From PALSA-505 sp036501145 (GTDB lineage Bacteria; Actinomycetota; Actinomycetes; Streptosporangiales; Streptosporangiaceae): a stretch of DNA of 64,000 nucleotides. Of this stretch, positions 48,018 through 56,065 are shown in pieces. The notes below the pieces were generated by a model. That model saw only the letters and a list, made by a program, of their open reading frames with translations, ran no database searches and had not been told where the DNA came from. Location: positions 14,314-78,313 of the forward strand of contig DASYAV010000039.1 of the NCBI GenBank assembly GCA_036501145.1. Reading direction: 5' to 3'. The position numbers and the translations under genes were made by a program. Position 1 is the first letter of the stretch. Each line of letters opens with the position of its first letter.

Positions 48018-50700
48018 TTCTTGAATGAACGGCTCGCGCCTGGCTGGCCGCCGCCAGGCTGAAGTTCAGCGTGCTGACCTGCCCAGCGGTCAGCGTGGCC
48101 GACTGGGTTGATGACGTGTAGCCGGTGTCGCTGGCGGTGTACTGCTGGCTGCCGGTCTCGGTGACGAACAGGTCATACAGCCCGCCGTTGATGCTGCTGT
48201 CGCCCGGCGTGGCCGCGGTAGTGGCGGTCTCAGCCGGGTTAGTGACGCTGGCCACGGTGGCGCCGTTGACCGCGTTGCCGGACGAGTCGGTGGCCCGGCC
48301 CACCAGCAGGGAACCAGCCCGCTGGGTGCAGGTGCGGCTGCCGAGGAACACGTTGTCGACCTCCCAGTAGCCCGACCATTCACCCAGGTAGCCGAACCGG
48401 ACCCGCACATTGCTCTTCTGGACGGCCTGGGCGAGCGGGACCACGACGGTGGCCGGGCCGGGGTCACCGGCCCGCCCGGCGTTGCGCCACACGGTGGTCC
48501 AGGACTTGCCGCCGTTGATGGACAGGCCGACGGTGGCGGTGGAGTTGGGCGCGCCCACCAGGTCGGTATCGAAGACCAGGGCCGGGTTCTTGCCCAGGTG
48601 AACCTGCGGGCTGATCAGGTGGGTGTCCTGGTAGTGCAGCGCGCCGTCGTGACCGGAGTCGACGATGGCGAACGCGCCTTTGCTGCCGGTCTGGTTGCCG
48701 CGCAGCCCGGGATCGTTGAACACCCAGCCGGGTGTGTGAGCGTAGCCGGGGTAGTGCAGGCTGGTGTTGGTCACCGTCCAGCCCTGCCGGGCCAGGGTGG
48801 AGTTGAAGGTTTCGGTGGTGCCGTGCGAGAGCGCTGGGTGGTAGCCGATGGCATCACAGGCCAGCGTGTCGATGCCGGGGGCGATGTTCTGCGTGACGTT
48901 GCTCGTGGCGACGGTCACGGTCTGGGTGGTGGGCTGGTAGCCGGGGTAGAGCGGGGTGACGGTGAGTGTGTAGGAGCCGTTTTCCAGCAGGCTGAGCGAG
49001 TACTGGCCGGTGTCCGGGGTGGTGTAGACGGTGCCAGAGTGCCCGTTGCCGTCCGACCAGGACACCTGCGCGTACAGTGGCCAGGCTGTGCCGGTGCCGC
49101 TGGTGACGGTGCCGGACACGGTCTCGTGTGGGGTGCTGGTGAGCTGGATGTTCTCGGTGGTGGCCTGGCCCGCGGTGACGGTGACGGCCTGGGTCTGGGT
49201 CTGGTAGCCGTAATCGGAGACGCTCACCTGGTAGGAGCCGGCGGGCAGCCCGGACAGCGTGTAACTCCCGTCGCTGCCGGTGGTCCCCTGCAGGCGGGGT
49301 ATCGACACGGTGGCCCCGGCGATGAGCTGCCCGGTGGAGGCGTCGGTGACCGTGCCGGTGACCGACCCGGTCGCGATGCTGGTGAACCCGGAGACGCCGT
49401 CGGGGGTGCCCAGGCCGGTGGGGCCGTCCCAGCCGGTCCCGGCGTTGCACAGCACGTTCCCGCAGTCCCCGTTCGACCCGGAGGTGATGTCGTTGAACAC
49501 CGAGGAGCCGGCCAGGTAGTTCGCGTAGAGGTAGGACGACGGGTAGGTCCCGGAGGCTGGTGTGCCGGCCAGGGCGTAGGTGGAGGCGATCAGCGGAGAG
49601 GACAGGCTGGTCCCGCCGACCTGCAGCCAGCCGCTTTCCCCGGTCGTGTCATACACCGCCAGCCCGCTGTTGGGGTTGGCGTCGGCGGACACGTCCGCAG
49701 CGGCCCGCATCGCGCAGTCCTGGGTGATGCCAGTCTGCCAGGATGGCTGTGGCTCATACTGTGAGCACCCTGATCCGGTGCCGTCGCCGTCGACTCCCTC
49801 AGTGCCGTTGCCCCACACGGTCTCGTCCCAGCCGCGGGGCACGCTGGTGTCTTTGCTGAGGGTGGTGCCGCCGACCGAGGTCACGTACTGGGAGGCGTTC
49901 GGATAATCGATCCCGTAGCCCGAGTCACCGGCGCTGGCGGTCACCGCCACACCCGGATGGTTGTAGTACTTGTCGTAGGAGGTCTCACTCGGGTCCTCCA
50001 CGCCCGAGCCATAGGAGTTGGACACCGCGGTCGCGCCCAGGCTGACCGCCTCGTCCGCCGAAGCACCCAGGTCATCGATGGCCGCGGTGTTTGCCTCGAC
50101 GAGCAGGATGTGACAGTTCGGGCAGGCCGAGGAGATCGCGTCCAGATCGAGAGATTCCTCCAGCGGCCAGCCGCTGACCACCGGCGGGTAGTTTCCTTGC
50201 TGGCCGGTCTGGTTGACCTTCTCGAAGCACTCGTTCGCGGTGGTGCATGGTGGCAGCCCGTACTGGGAGCGGAACGCCGCCAGGTCAGACTCGGCGGTGG
50301 GGTCATCGCCGGCGTCCACCACCGCCACGGTTTCCCCGGTCCCGGCGGTGGCCGACGGCAGACCGTAGGCGGACTGGATGTCGGCCGGCCCCAGCGCGGT
50401 GGACGGCGGCCCGGACGAATCCGCAGTGATCGCATGGTCGGATGGGGTGCGCACGATCGCGAAACACCGCGCCACACCCGGCCGCACGGCCTTGTTACAC
50501 GATGCCGGGGTGTCCGCGGTCAGGTGCGGATGTGCGGCCACCGCCGGGTGATTGTTCGTATCCCGGGTGGCCCGTGGCGGCGCGTGCTGGGTGCTGGCGG
50601 TGGCTGCTGTGACCGGTGCCAGAGCGCCGGTGCCCGCGGCCAGCGCGGCGGCTACCGCGAGGGCCAGCATCCGTGCCCGCGGGATTCTCGGCTTGCGCAT
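48004..50700 (-). CDS. Secreted S53 peptidase with CarboxypepD_reg-like C-terminal domains
   Basis: 898 residues. The ATG at 50700 has GGAGGAG 7 bases upstream and a good signal peptide. A short pro-region has the Cys pair in SCNKAVRPGVARCFAI. Catalytic domain about 105-430: Glu and Asp in PLEESLDLDAI, oxyanion Asp in SAGDSGYG, Ser in GGTSLSSPL, Ca-site GWDGPTGLGTPDG. Then two carboxypeptidase-regulatory-like domains (VTGTVTDASTGQLIAGATV; VSGTVTSGTGTAWPLYAQV), a MAM-like jelly roll, and a last regulatory-like domain. It is a close relative of the 2636-6982 enzyme minus the Kelch part. It is third in a minus-strand run of exoprotein genes, 30 bp after the HWDG-propeller gene. Confidence 0.92.
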   Translation of the reverse strand: MRKPRIPRARMLALAVAAALAAGTGALAPVTAATASTQHAPPRATRDTNNHPAVAAHPHLTADTPASCNKAVRPGVARCFAIVRTPSDHAITADSSGPPSTALGPADIQSAYGLPSATAGTGETVAVVDAGDDPTAESDLAAFRSQYGLPPCTTANECFEKVNQTGQQGNYPPVVSGWPLEESLDLDAISSACPNCHILLVEANTAAIDDLGASADEAVSLGATAVSNSYGSGVEDPSETSYDKYYNHPGVAVTASAGDSGYGIDYPNASQYVTSVGGTTLSKDTSVPRGWDETVWGNGTEGVDGDGTGSGCSQYEPQPSWQTGITQDCAMRAAADVSADANPNSGLAVYDTTGESGWLQVGGTSLSSPLIASTYALAGTPASGTYPSSYLYANYLAGSSVFNDITSGSNGDCGNVLCNAGTGWDGPTGLGTPDGVSGFTSIATGSVTGTVTDASTGQLIAGATVSIPRLQGTTGSDGSYTLSGLPAGSYQVSVSDYGYQTQTQAVTVTAGQATTENIQLTSTPHETVSGTVTSGTGTAWPLYAQVSWSDGNGHSGTVYTTPDTGQYSLSLLENGSYTLTVTPLYPGYQPTTQTVTVATSNVTQNIAPGIDTLACDAIGYHPALSHGTTETFNSTLARQGWTVTNTSLHYPGYAHTPGWVFNDPGLRGNQTGSKGAFAIVDSGHDGALHYQDTHLISPQVHLGKNPALVFDTDLVGAPNSTATVGLSINGGKSWTTVWRNAGRAGDPGPATVVVPLAQAVQKSNVRVRFGYLGEWSGYWEVDNVFLGSRTCTQRAGSLLVGRATDSSGNAVNGATVASVTNPAETATTAATPGDSSINGGLYDLFVTETGSQQYTASDTGYTSSTQSATLTAGQVSTLNFSLAAASQARAVHSRIRRR

Positions 50701-50730
50701 GTTTGTTCTCCTCCGCGAAAGGGGGCGGCG

Positions 50731-51945
50731 CTAGCCGCAGCTGAGGTGGGCGATCACCGGCGTGTCAGAACCGTCGGGGGCTGGGAAGCTGTAGCCAGCG
50801 GCCCAGATGTTGCCGGGGCCGGTGCCGTCGATGCCGGCGTATTCGTAGTTGAGCCCGTACTCGTGCGGCCCGGGGGCCGGGACTGTGGTCCAGCTTGTGC
50901 CGTTGAAGTGCAGGAAGTTGTCCACGCCGAGGTCGGTGTCCGTCCTGGGCGCATACACGGTGGCCCATACGTCGGTGGGGCTGGCGGCGTACACCTGCTG
51001 CAGCTCGCTGTTGCCGAGGTCGGGCAGGCCGGTCACCACGCTCCACGCGGTGCCGTCCCAGTGCTCGACGAGGTTGACGCCGGTGTCGCTGGTGCCGGGC
51101 TCGGTCTGCGCGCCGACTGCCCAGACGTCACCGGCGCTGTCGGCGCTGACCGCGAGGAAGTGCGACGGGGAGTTCCCGGCGGGAACCGGCACGACGCTCC
51201 ACGCGGTGCCGTCCCAGTGCTCGGCGAATGGGACGGTGACACTGGCGGCGTTCTCCTGCTGCCCTACCGCCCAGATGTCGCTGGCCGACACGACGGTGAT
51301 GGCATTCAGTTCCGCGCCAGTCTGGCTGGAGGCGGGGTTGGGGACGACGTTCCACTGGGTGCCATCCCAGTGCTCGATCATCGCCCCGAGGGGCACCAGG
51401 GTGGAGAAGCTGCCGACGGCCCACGCGTTGCCCGGTGCCAGGGAGGCGACCGCGTTCAGCGCGATATTGCCGTTGGAGGTTGGGTTGGGGGAGACGGCGA
51501 GCGGGGTGATGGTCCACCGGCCGCCGTGCCAGCGGGCCGCGTATTGCGGGTAGGCGACGGGGAGGATAGTGGATCTTCCCAGCACCCACCCGTCGGTGGC
51601 CGAGTCGAACGACCCAGCGCTGGTGTCCCGCGTGGTGAAGGGGCCCTGCGGTACTGTGGCGGCCGGTTTCAGCGAGTGGCCATTCCAGTGCAGCACCCAC
51701 GGCTGTTCGGCCGCGACGCCAGGCGTGAACGTCGATCCGGGGAACCAGACGTCCTTGCCCGACACGACCGCCGCGCCAGTCATCTGGGCGTTAGCCCCAA
51801 GGGACGCCGGGGTGGCCACCAGCTTCCACTTGGGCGTGCAGGCCTGGGTGTGGGTGCTGGCCGCGGCCCGGCTCGTGGCGCCGGTGGCCGTGGCGGCGAG
51901 CAGCCCGGCGGCGGCGAGGACGGTGAGGGCTCTGCTGGTGCGCAT
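50731..51945 (-). CDS. Secreted HWDG-repeat beta-propeller protein
   Basis: 404 residues from the ATG at 51945 (AAGGAG 6 bases upstream; signal peptide LTVLAAAGLLAATATG). Five to six repeats follow the pattern DVWAVG...EHWDGTAWSVVPVP, which is typical of secreted seven-bladed-propeller-like proteins in actinobacteria. No catalytic motif is seen. It is probably a surface or matrix binding protein. It lies 11 bp after the stop of the S53 gene upstream and 30 bp before the next S53 gene, so the three are almost certainly one transcript. One Cys occurs near each end of the mature chain. Confidence 0.82.
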   Translation of the reverse strand: MRTSRALTVLAAAGLLAATATGATSRAAASTHTQACTPKWKLVATPASLGANAQMTGAAVVSGKDVWFPGSTFTPGVAAEQPWVLHWNGHSLKPAATVPQGPFTTRDTSAGSFDSATDGWVLGRSTILPVAYPQYAARWHGGRWTITPLAVSPNPTSNGNIALNAVASLAPGNAWAVGSFSTLVPLGAMIEHWDGTQWNVVPNPASSQTGAELNAITVVSASDIWAVGQQENAASVTVPFAEHWDGTAWSVVPVPAGNSPSHFLAVSADSAGDVWAVGAQTEPGTSDTGVNLVEHWDGTAWSVVTGLPDLGNSELQQVYAASPTDVWATVYAPRTDTDLGVDNFLHFNGTSWTTVPAPGPHEYGLNYEYAGIDGTGPGNIWAAGYSFPAPDGSDTPVIAHLSCG

Positions 51946-51956
51946 GCGTTTCTCCT

Positions 51957-53219
51957 TCAGAAGGCGCCGATGCCGTGCGGGGTGCCCCAGCCGGTGGGGC
52001 CGTCGTAGCCCTTCCTGGCGGTGCACAGGTAGGACCCGCCGCAACTGTTGCCTGGCGTGGCGTTGGACCCGGAGGTGACGTCGTACAGGTCCTGGTGGTG
52101 GGCGTAGATGTGGGCGGCGCCGGTGCCGATCGCCGCGGTGTTGCCGGCCAGGGCGTACACCCCGGCGATGATCGGGGTGGCGGCGCTGGTGCCGCCGACC
52201 GCCAGCCAGGTGCCGCCGGTGCCGTAGGTGTCGTAGACGGCGACGGGGGTGTCCGGGTCGGCGACCGCCGACACGTCACCGACCGTGCGCATGCCGCACA
52301 GCTTGTCGTGCTGCCAGGCGGGCTTGGCGATGTAGGCCGAGCAGCCCGACCCGGTGCCCCACTCCTCGGCGGGGTTGTAGGACCAGGCGGTCTCGTCCCA
52401 GCCGCGCTTGCTGGTGTTCTGGTAGAGGGTGGTGCCGCCCACCGCGGTCACGCTGGTGCAGGCGGCCGGGAAGTTCACCTCATACCCGGAGTCCCCCGCT
52501 CCCGCGGTGATGGCGATGCCGGGGTGGTCGAAGTAGGTGCCGCAGTCGCTGGCCTCGCCGGTGTATTCCGTGCTGCCCCAGCTATTGGAGATCACGCTCG
52601 CGCCCAGGGTGGCGGCCTCGTCTTCGGCGGCGTACAGGTCGCTGTTGGCGTTGCTGCTGGCCTCGACCAGGATGATGTGGCAGTGGGGGCAGATGGCCGA
52701 GGCCATGTCCACATCCAGGGACTCCTCGAGGGCCCAGCTGGCGTTGGCCGCGGGGTAGCTGCCCTGCTTGCCGTCCTGGTTGACCTTCTCGAAGCAGCCG
52801 CTGGCGGTGGTGCAGGCGGGCAGCTTGTTCGCGGCCCGGTATCTGGTCAGGTTGGCGGCGGCGTCCGGGTTGTTGTAGGCGTCCACGATCGCGATCGTCT
52901 GGCGCTCGCCGAGCAGCTCGGACGGCAGCTTGTAGGCGGACTGCAGGCTGGCCGCCAGGTACGGTTGCAGGCCGTCCGCGGTGGCCTGCGCCCGGGTGAG
53001 CGGCTTCCCGGCCGGAGTGCTGTCGATGATGGCCAGGCAGGCCATCTGCCCCTGGGCAGGGCTGGGGCAGGCGGGCCGGAAGGTGATCTGGGTGGCCCCT
53101 AGCGGGTGGCGGGCTGCGGTGGCCGGGGCGGTGGCTGCGGCAGCGGTAGCGGCGGCGAGCGCGGTCACCGTGGTCAGCGTGACCGCCGCGCGGCGGGCGG
53201 CGCGAGCACAGGCAAACAT
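51957..53219 (-). CDS. Compact secreted S53 peptidase
   Basis: 420 residues, essentially signal peptide, mini pro-region and catalytic domain only. The start has AAGGAG 9 bases upstream. The pro-region Cys pair lies in ACPSPAQGQMACLAI. Catalytic residues: Glu and Asp in LEESLDVDMA, oxyanion Asp in GAGDSGYE, Ser in GGTSAATPI, and a Ca-site GYDGPTGWGTPHG at the very C-terminus. It is the minimal form of the S53 type that carries extra domains in the neighbouring and the 2636-6982 genes. It is an extracellular, probably acid-active endopeptidase, translated with the propeller gene downstream. Confidence 0.92.
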   Translation of the reverse strand: MFACARAARRAAVTLTTVTALAAATAAAATAPATAARHPLGATQITFRPACPSPAQGQMACLAIIDSTPAGKPLTRAQATADGLQPYLAASLQSAYKLPSELLGERQTIAIVDAYNNPDAAANLTRYRAANKLPACTTASGCFEKVNQDGKQGSYPAANASWALEESLDVDMASAICPHCHIILVEASSNANSDLYAAEDEAATLGASVISNSWGSTEYTGEASDCGTYFDHPGIAITAGAGDSGYEVNFPAACTSVTAVGGTTLYQNTSKRGWDETAWSYNPAEEWGTGSGCSAYIAKPAWQHDKLCGMRTVGDVSAVADPDTPVAVYDTYGTGGTWLAVGGTSAATPIIAGVYALAGNTAAIGTGAAHIYAHHQDLYDVTSGSNATPGNSCGGSYLCTARKGYDGPTGWGTPHGIGAF

Positions 53220-53251
53220 CGGGGGTGGCTCCTTCTTCCTGGCCGGGGCCG

Positions 53252-55744
53252 TTAGCTGGTCAGCCCATAGGCGTCGATGAGCGTCTGGGTGACGCTGTCG
53301 CCGGAGCTGCCGGTGGCGGTCACCTTCAGCGCGACCGACCCGTCGGTGCCGGACAGGGCCGGCTGGCTGATCGTGGTGGTGAACTTGCCGCCGCCCAGGC
53401 TGGTGGCGGGCTGCGCGGTGGTCCAGGTCTGGCCGCCGTCGAACGAGGCCGACACCGTCGCCGACACCCCGCTGGGGGCGGGGGCGTTCTGCTGGCTGGT
53501 GACGGTGAAGTTGACCTTTTCGCTGGTGCCCGCGACCGCCTGGTCGTTGTGGTTCAGCGGCAGGTTGTAGCGCAGGAACAGCAGCGGCAAGAACGAGCAG
53601 GCCCGGGTGGCGGCGGGCGCGCAGGTGTCCGTGGACGGCAGGGAAGCGGCCGGATCACGGGGGCTGGAGCGGAAGGTCCAGTCGGTGTCGACGGTCGCCG
53701 CGCTGTCCTGGTGCTGCGACTCGGTCGAGTCGAGCTGGTAGCTGGCCGCCTGGGGCAGCAGCGGCAGCTCCAGGCCAAACGGATATGTCGCCACATCCCC
53801 CTGGGCGGCGGAGTCGATCGCCAGCGTGCCATCACGGTAGAACTTGATGTTGCTCGGGCCGACGCCGAAGGCCGGCGACTGGCTGAAGTGGGCGGGGTCG
53901 GAGTCGCCGTAGGGGAGGATGTTGACGGTGCCGATGTCGCCCTGGCGGCAGGCCGTGCACACGGCCAGCCGCGGGTTGCTGCTCTGCGTCGACGCCGGGG
54001 TCCCGGAGTTGGGGGTCTCAACGGGCGGGGCAACGGGTGACGGGGCCTGCGGCAGCTTGTTCCACACCTCGCTGAGCTGCTGCCCGGAGGCGATGTGCTG
54101 TGCCGGGCCGAAATAACTGACACAGTCCGCGTAGACGCCGGGTTCCCAGTAGTCAAGCCGGGAATCGCCGCTGTACCAGTAGTCGGTACGCGGCCCGGTG
54201 GGGAGCGCGCTGGTGCCGAAGTACATGTTGCGCTCCCAGAGGCCGGGCGCCAGCCGCAGGAACCCGAAGGTGTTGAAGACCTGCCCGCACGTTGGAGGCG
54301 TCTCGTACACCTGGCTGTGCACGGTGGTCAGGTCCGCCACCGGGACCGTGTAGGTCAGCGAGGACGGGATCGTTCCCTGGTGGGGGAAATCGAAGGTGTA
54401 CGTCGGCCCCGGTGCGGCCGCGGAGCCGGTGGACAGGTTGCTGCTGGCGTCGAACGTGAACGAGCCCTTGGTCACCGGGTCCGTGGGGGTGGCCAGCAGG
54501 CTGTCCGCCTGCAGCACGCTGGGATCGGGAGAGATGGCGACCAGCCCCATGAGCACCGGTGTGCCCAGCAGGTTTCCTCCGGCCGCGCCGCTGCCGCCGC
54601 CGGTGACGCTGGTCCGCCAGAACTGCAGCACATCGATGCGCTCGGTGGCGGTCACCGGCGTGCTCAGCTGGGCCTGGTAGGGCACGGCGGTCCGCGCGTC
54701 CAGGCTGACGGTCGTGTCGGAGTCCACTGTCACCTGCGGCTTGACGACCAGGGCGGTGTCGTATCCGGAGCCGGACGGGTCCGGGGTCTCGATGCTGAAC
54801 GCCAGGCTGTAGGTGCCCTTGGGCACGCTCAGGCTCTCGCTGCCGGTCGCGGCGCTAAAGCCGCAATAGGGGGCAAGAATGTAGAAGCAGCCGGTCTGGT
54901 CGAACCGCGTGGCATTGTCAACGTTCTGCACGATCCCGGCGAACGTGCCCGGGTTGCCGCCCAGGCCGGTGGCGTTGATGGTGAGCGTGTAGTGGGGCAG
55001 GCCCCTGGTGGCCGGGCTGGTATGAGCCGGGATCTTGGTGGGGCTGGCGGGCAGCGCCGGAGCGCCCGGCGGCGGGGCCAGGGTGATCTTGCTGATGCCG
55101 GGCAGCCGGCCGGACCGCCACCGGGCGGCCAGCAGCCGCCCGAGCCGGGCGGCCTGGCCACTGGTGATCGTCGCGGCCGCTGTCGCGCCGGAGCGGCGGG
55201 TGACGTGCACGCCGGGCAGGCTGGCCACCGCGTCCGCGCTGGTGTAGCTGATCCGCACCGGGATCCCGCTGCGGCCGGTGCCGAGCTTGGCGCGGGCCAG
55301 GTAGCTGACGTCGAACAGCCTCGGGTCCAGCACCGAGTGCAGGTAGGGCACTGCCTGGTCCGGGATGACGTACTGGTCTGCGGCCCAGGTGAACCGCAGG
55401 AACGTGGCCTCGCTCTTGCTGTTGCTGGCCGTGACCGGGGTCGCCTGCTGCGTGCCGTCCGGCCCGGTCGCCAGTCTCACCCGTTCACCGGTGGGCAGCA
55501 TGACCGTCGTGCTCTGCGAAACCGTCGTGCTCTGCGCGGGGGCGCTGGCCGGATCACCGGGACTGTCCGGTTTCCCGGTCACGTGCAGCACGGCTCCGTG
55601 TTCGGCCCGGTGGCTGGTGGCCGCGGACGCGGAGACCGCGGAGGCGGTCAGGCCGGCTCCCAGGGCCAGGGCTACGCCCACGACGCGAAGCCGGAACGTG
55701 CCCGTGCGGAACCAGCGGTTGTCAAGCGGCAAATATCGCCTCAT
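53252..55744 (-). CDS. Secreted subtilisin (S8)-like protein lacking the catalytic domain
   Basis: 830 residues. The ATG at 55744 has GGAGGAG 4 bases upstream, then a signal peptide (VVGVALALGAGLTASAVSASA). The N-terminal part resembles the pro-region of large actinobacterial S8 peptidases (VMLPTGERVRLATGPDG; YVIPDQAVPYLHSVLDPRLFDV). The second half resembles their C-terminal modules (LTLTINATGLGG-type domain, an LPLLFLRYNLPLN segment, FDGGQTWTT, and the terminal VTQTLIDAYGL). No DTG, HGTH or GTSMA motif occurs between them, so the protease core is absent. It is probably a substrate-binding, inhibitor-like or chaperone protein for neighbouring peptidases (inference). It is the first large gene of the exoprotease run. 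Confidence 0.75.
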   Translation of the reverse strand: MRRYLPLDNRWFRTGTFRLRVVGVALALGAGLTASAVSASAATSHRAEHGAVLHVTGKPDSPGDPASAPAQSTTVSQSTTVMLPTGERVRLATGPDGTQQATPVTASNSKSEATFLRFTWAADQYVIPDQAVPYLHSVLDPRLFDVSYLARAKLGTGRSGIPVRISYTSADAVASLPGVHVTRRSGATAAATITSGQAARLGRLLAARWRSGRLPGISKITLAPPPGAPALPASPTKIPAHTSPATRGLPHYTLTINATGLGGNPGTFAGIVQNVDNATRFDQTGCFYILAPYCGFSAATGSESLSVPKGTYSLAFSIETPDPSGSGYDTALVVKPQVTVDSDTTVSLDARTAVPYQAQLSTPVTATERIDVLQFWRTSVTGGGSGAAGGNLLGTPVLMGLVAISPDPSVLQADSLLATPTDPVTKGSFTFDASSNLSTGSAAAPGPTYTFDFPHQGTIPSSLTYTVPVADLTTVHSQVYETPPTCGQVFNTFGFLRLAPGLWERNMYFGTSALPTGPRTDYWYSGDSRLDYWEPGVYADCVSYFGPAQHIASGQQLSEVWNKLPQAPSPVAPPVETPNSGTPASTQSSNPRLAVCTACRQGDIGTVNILPYGDSDPAHFSQSPAFGVGPSNIKFYRDGTLAIDSAAQGDVATYPFGLELPLLPQAASYQLDSTESQHQDSAATVDTDWTFRSSPRDPAASLPSTDTCAPAATRACSFLPLLFLRYNLPLNHNDQAVAGTSEKVNFTVTSQQNAPAPSGVSATVSASFDGGQTWTTAQPATSLGGGKFTTTISQPALSGTDGSVALKVTATGSSGDSVTQTLIDAYGLTS

Positions 55745-55810
55745 TAGTCTCCTCCATCGCGTCCGAGCCCGCCAGAGCCCGGCCAGCCTGTTCCAAAGCA
55801 GGGGCCTTGC

Positions 55811-55999
55811 CTACAGCGGCACGTACCTGCCGCCTTCGCCGTCCTTGCCGGGTGGTGGCTCAACGTCATCCGGATCCCCGGCCGGTGCCTGGGAGGGATC
55901 CACACTGCGCTGGCCTGACGGGAGGTCCGCGGCGGCCGGGGCGTCGTCGGCCCGCGGGTCCGGCCCAGAGCCGGGTGCCGCGTCCGCTGATCCGGTCAT
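55811..55999 (-). CDS. Small acidic Asp/Pro-rich protein
   Basis: 62 residues from the ATG at 55999, which has a GGAGG 4 bases upstream. Composition is Asp, Pro, Gly and Ala, with no hydrophobic segment, no signal peptide and no Cys; it is probably disordered. It sits between the second LAL gene (stop at 56066) and the S8-like gene (start at 55744) on the same strand. The good RBS and co-orientation are the only evidence that it is a gene. Confidence 0.45.
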   Translation of the reverse strand: MTGSADAAPGSGPDPRADDAPAAADLPSGQRSVDPSQAPAGDPDDVEPPPGKDGEGGRYVPL

Positions 56000-56065
56000 C
56001 GGGCCTCCGTGCGTTCGGATGCCCTGAGTTTCACCTGGCCGCTGCCGCACCGGCTATCGGGGAGA

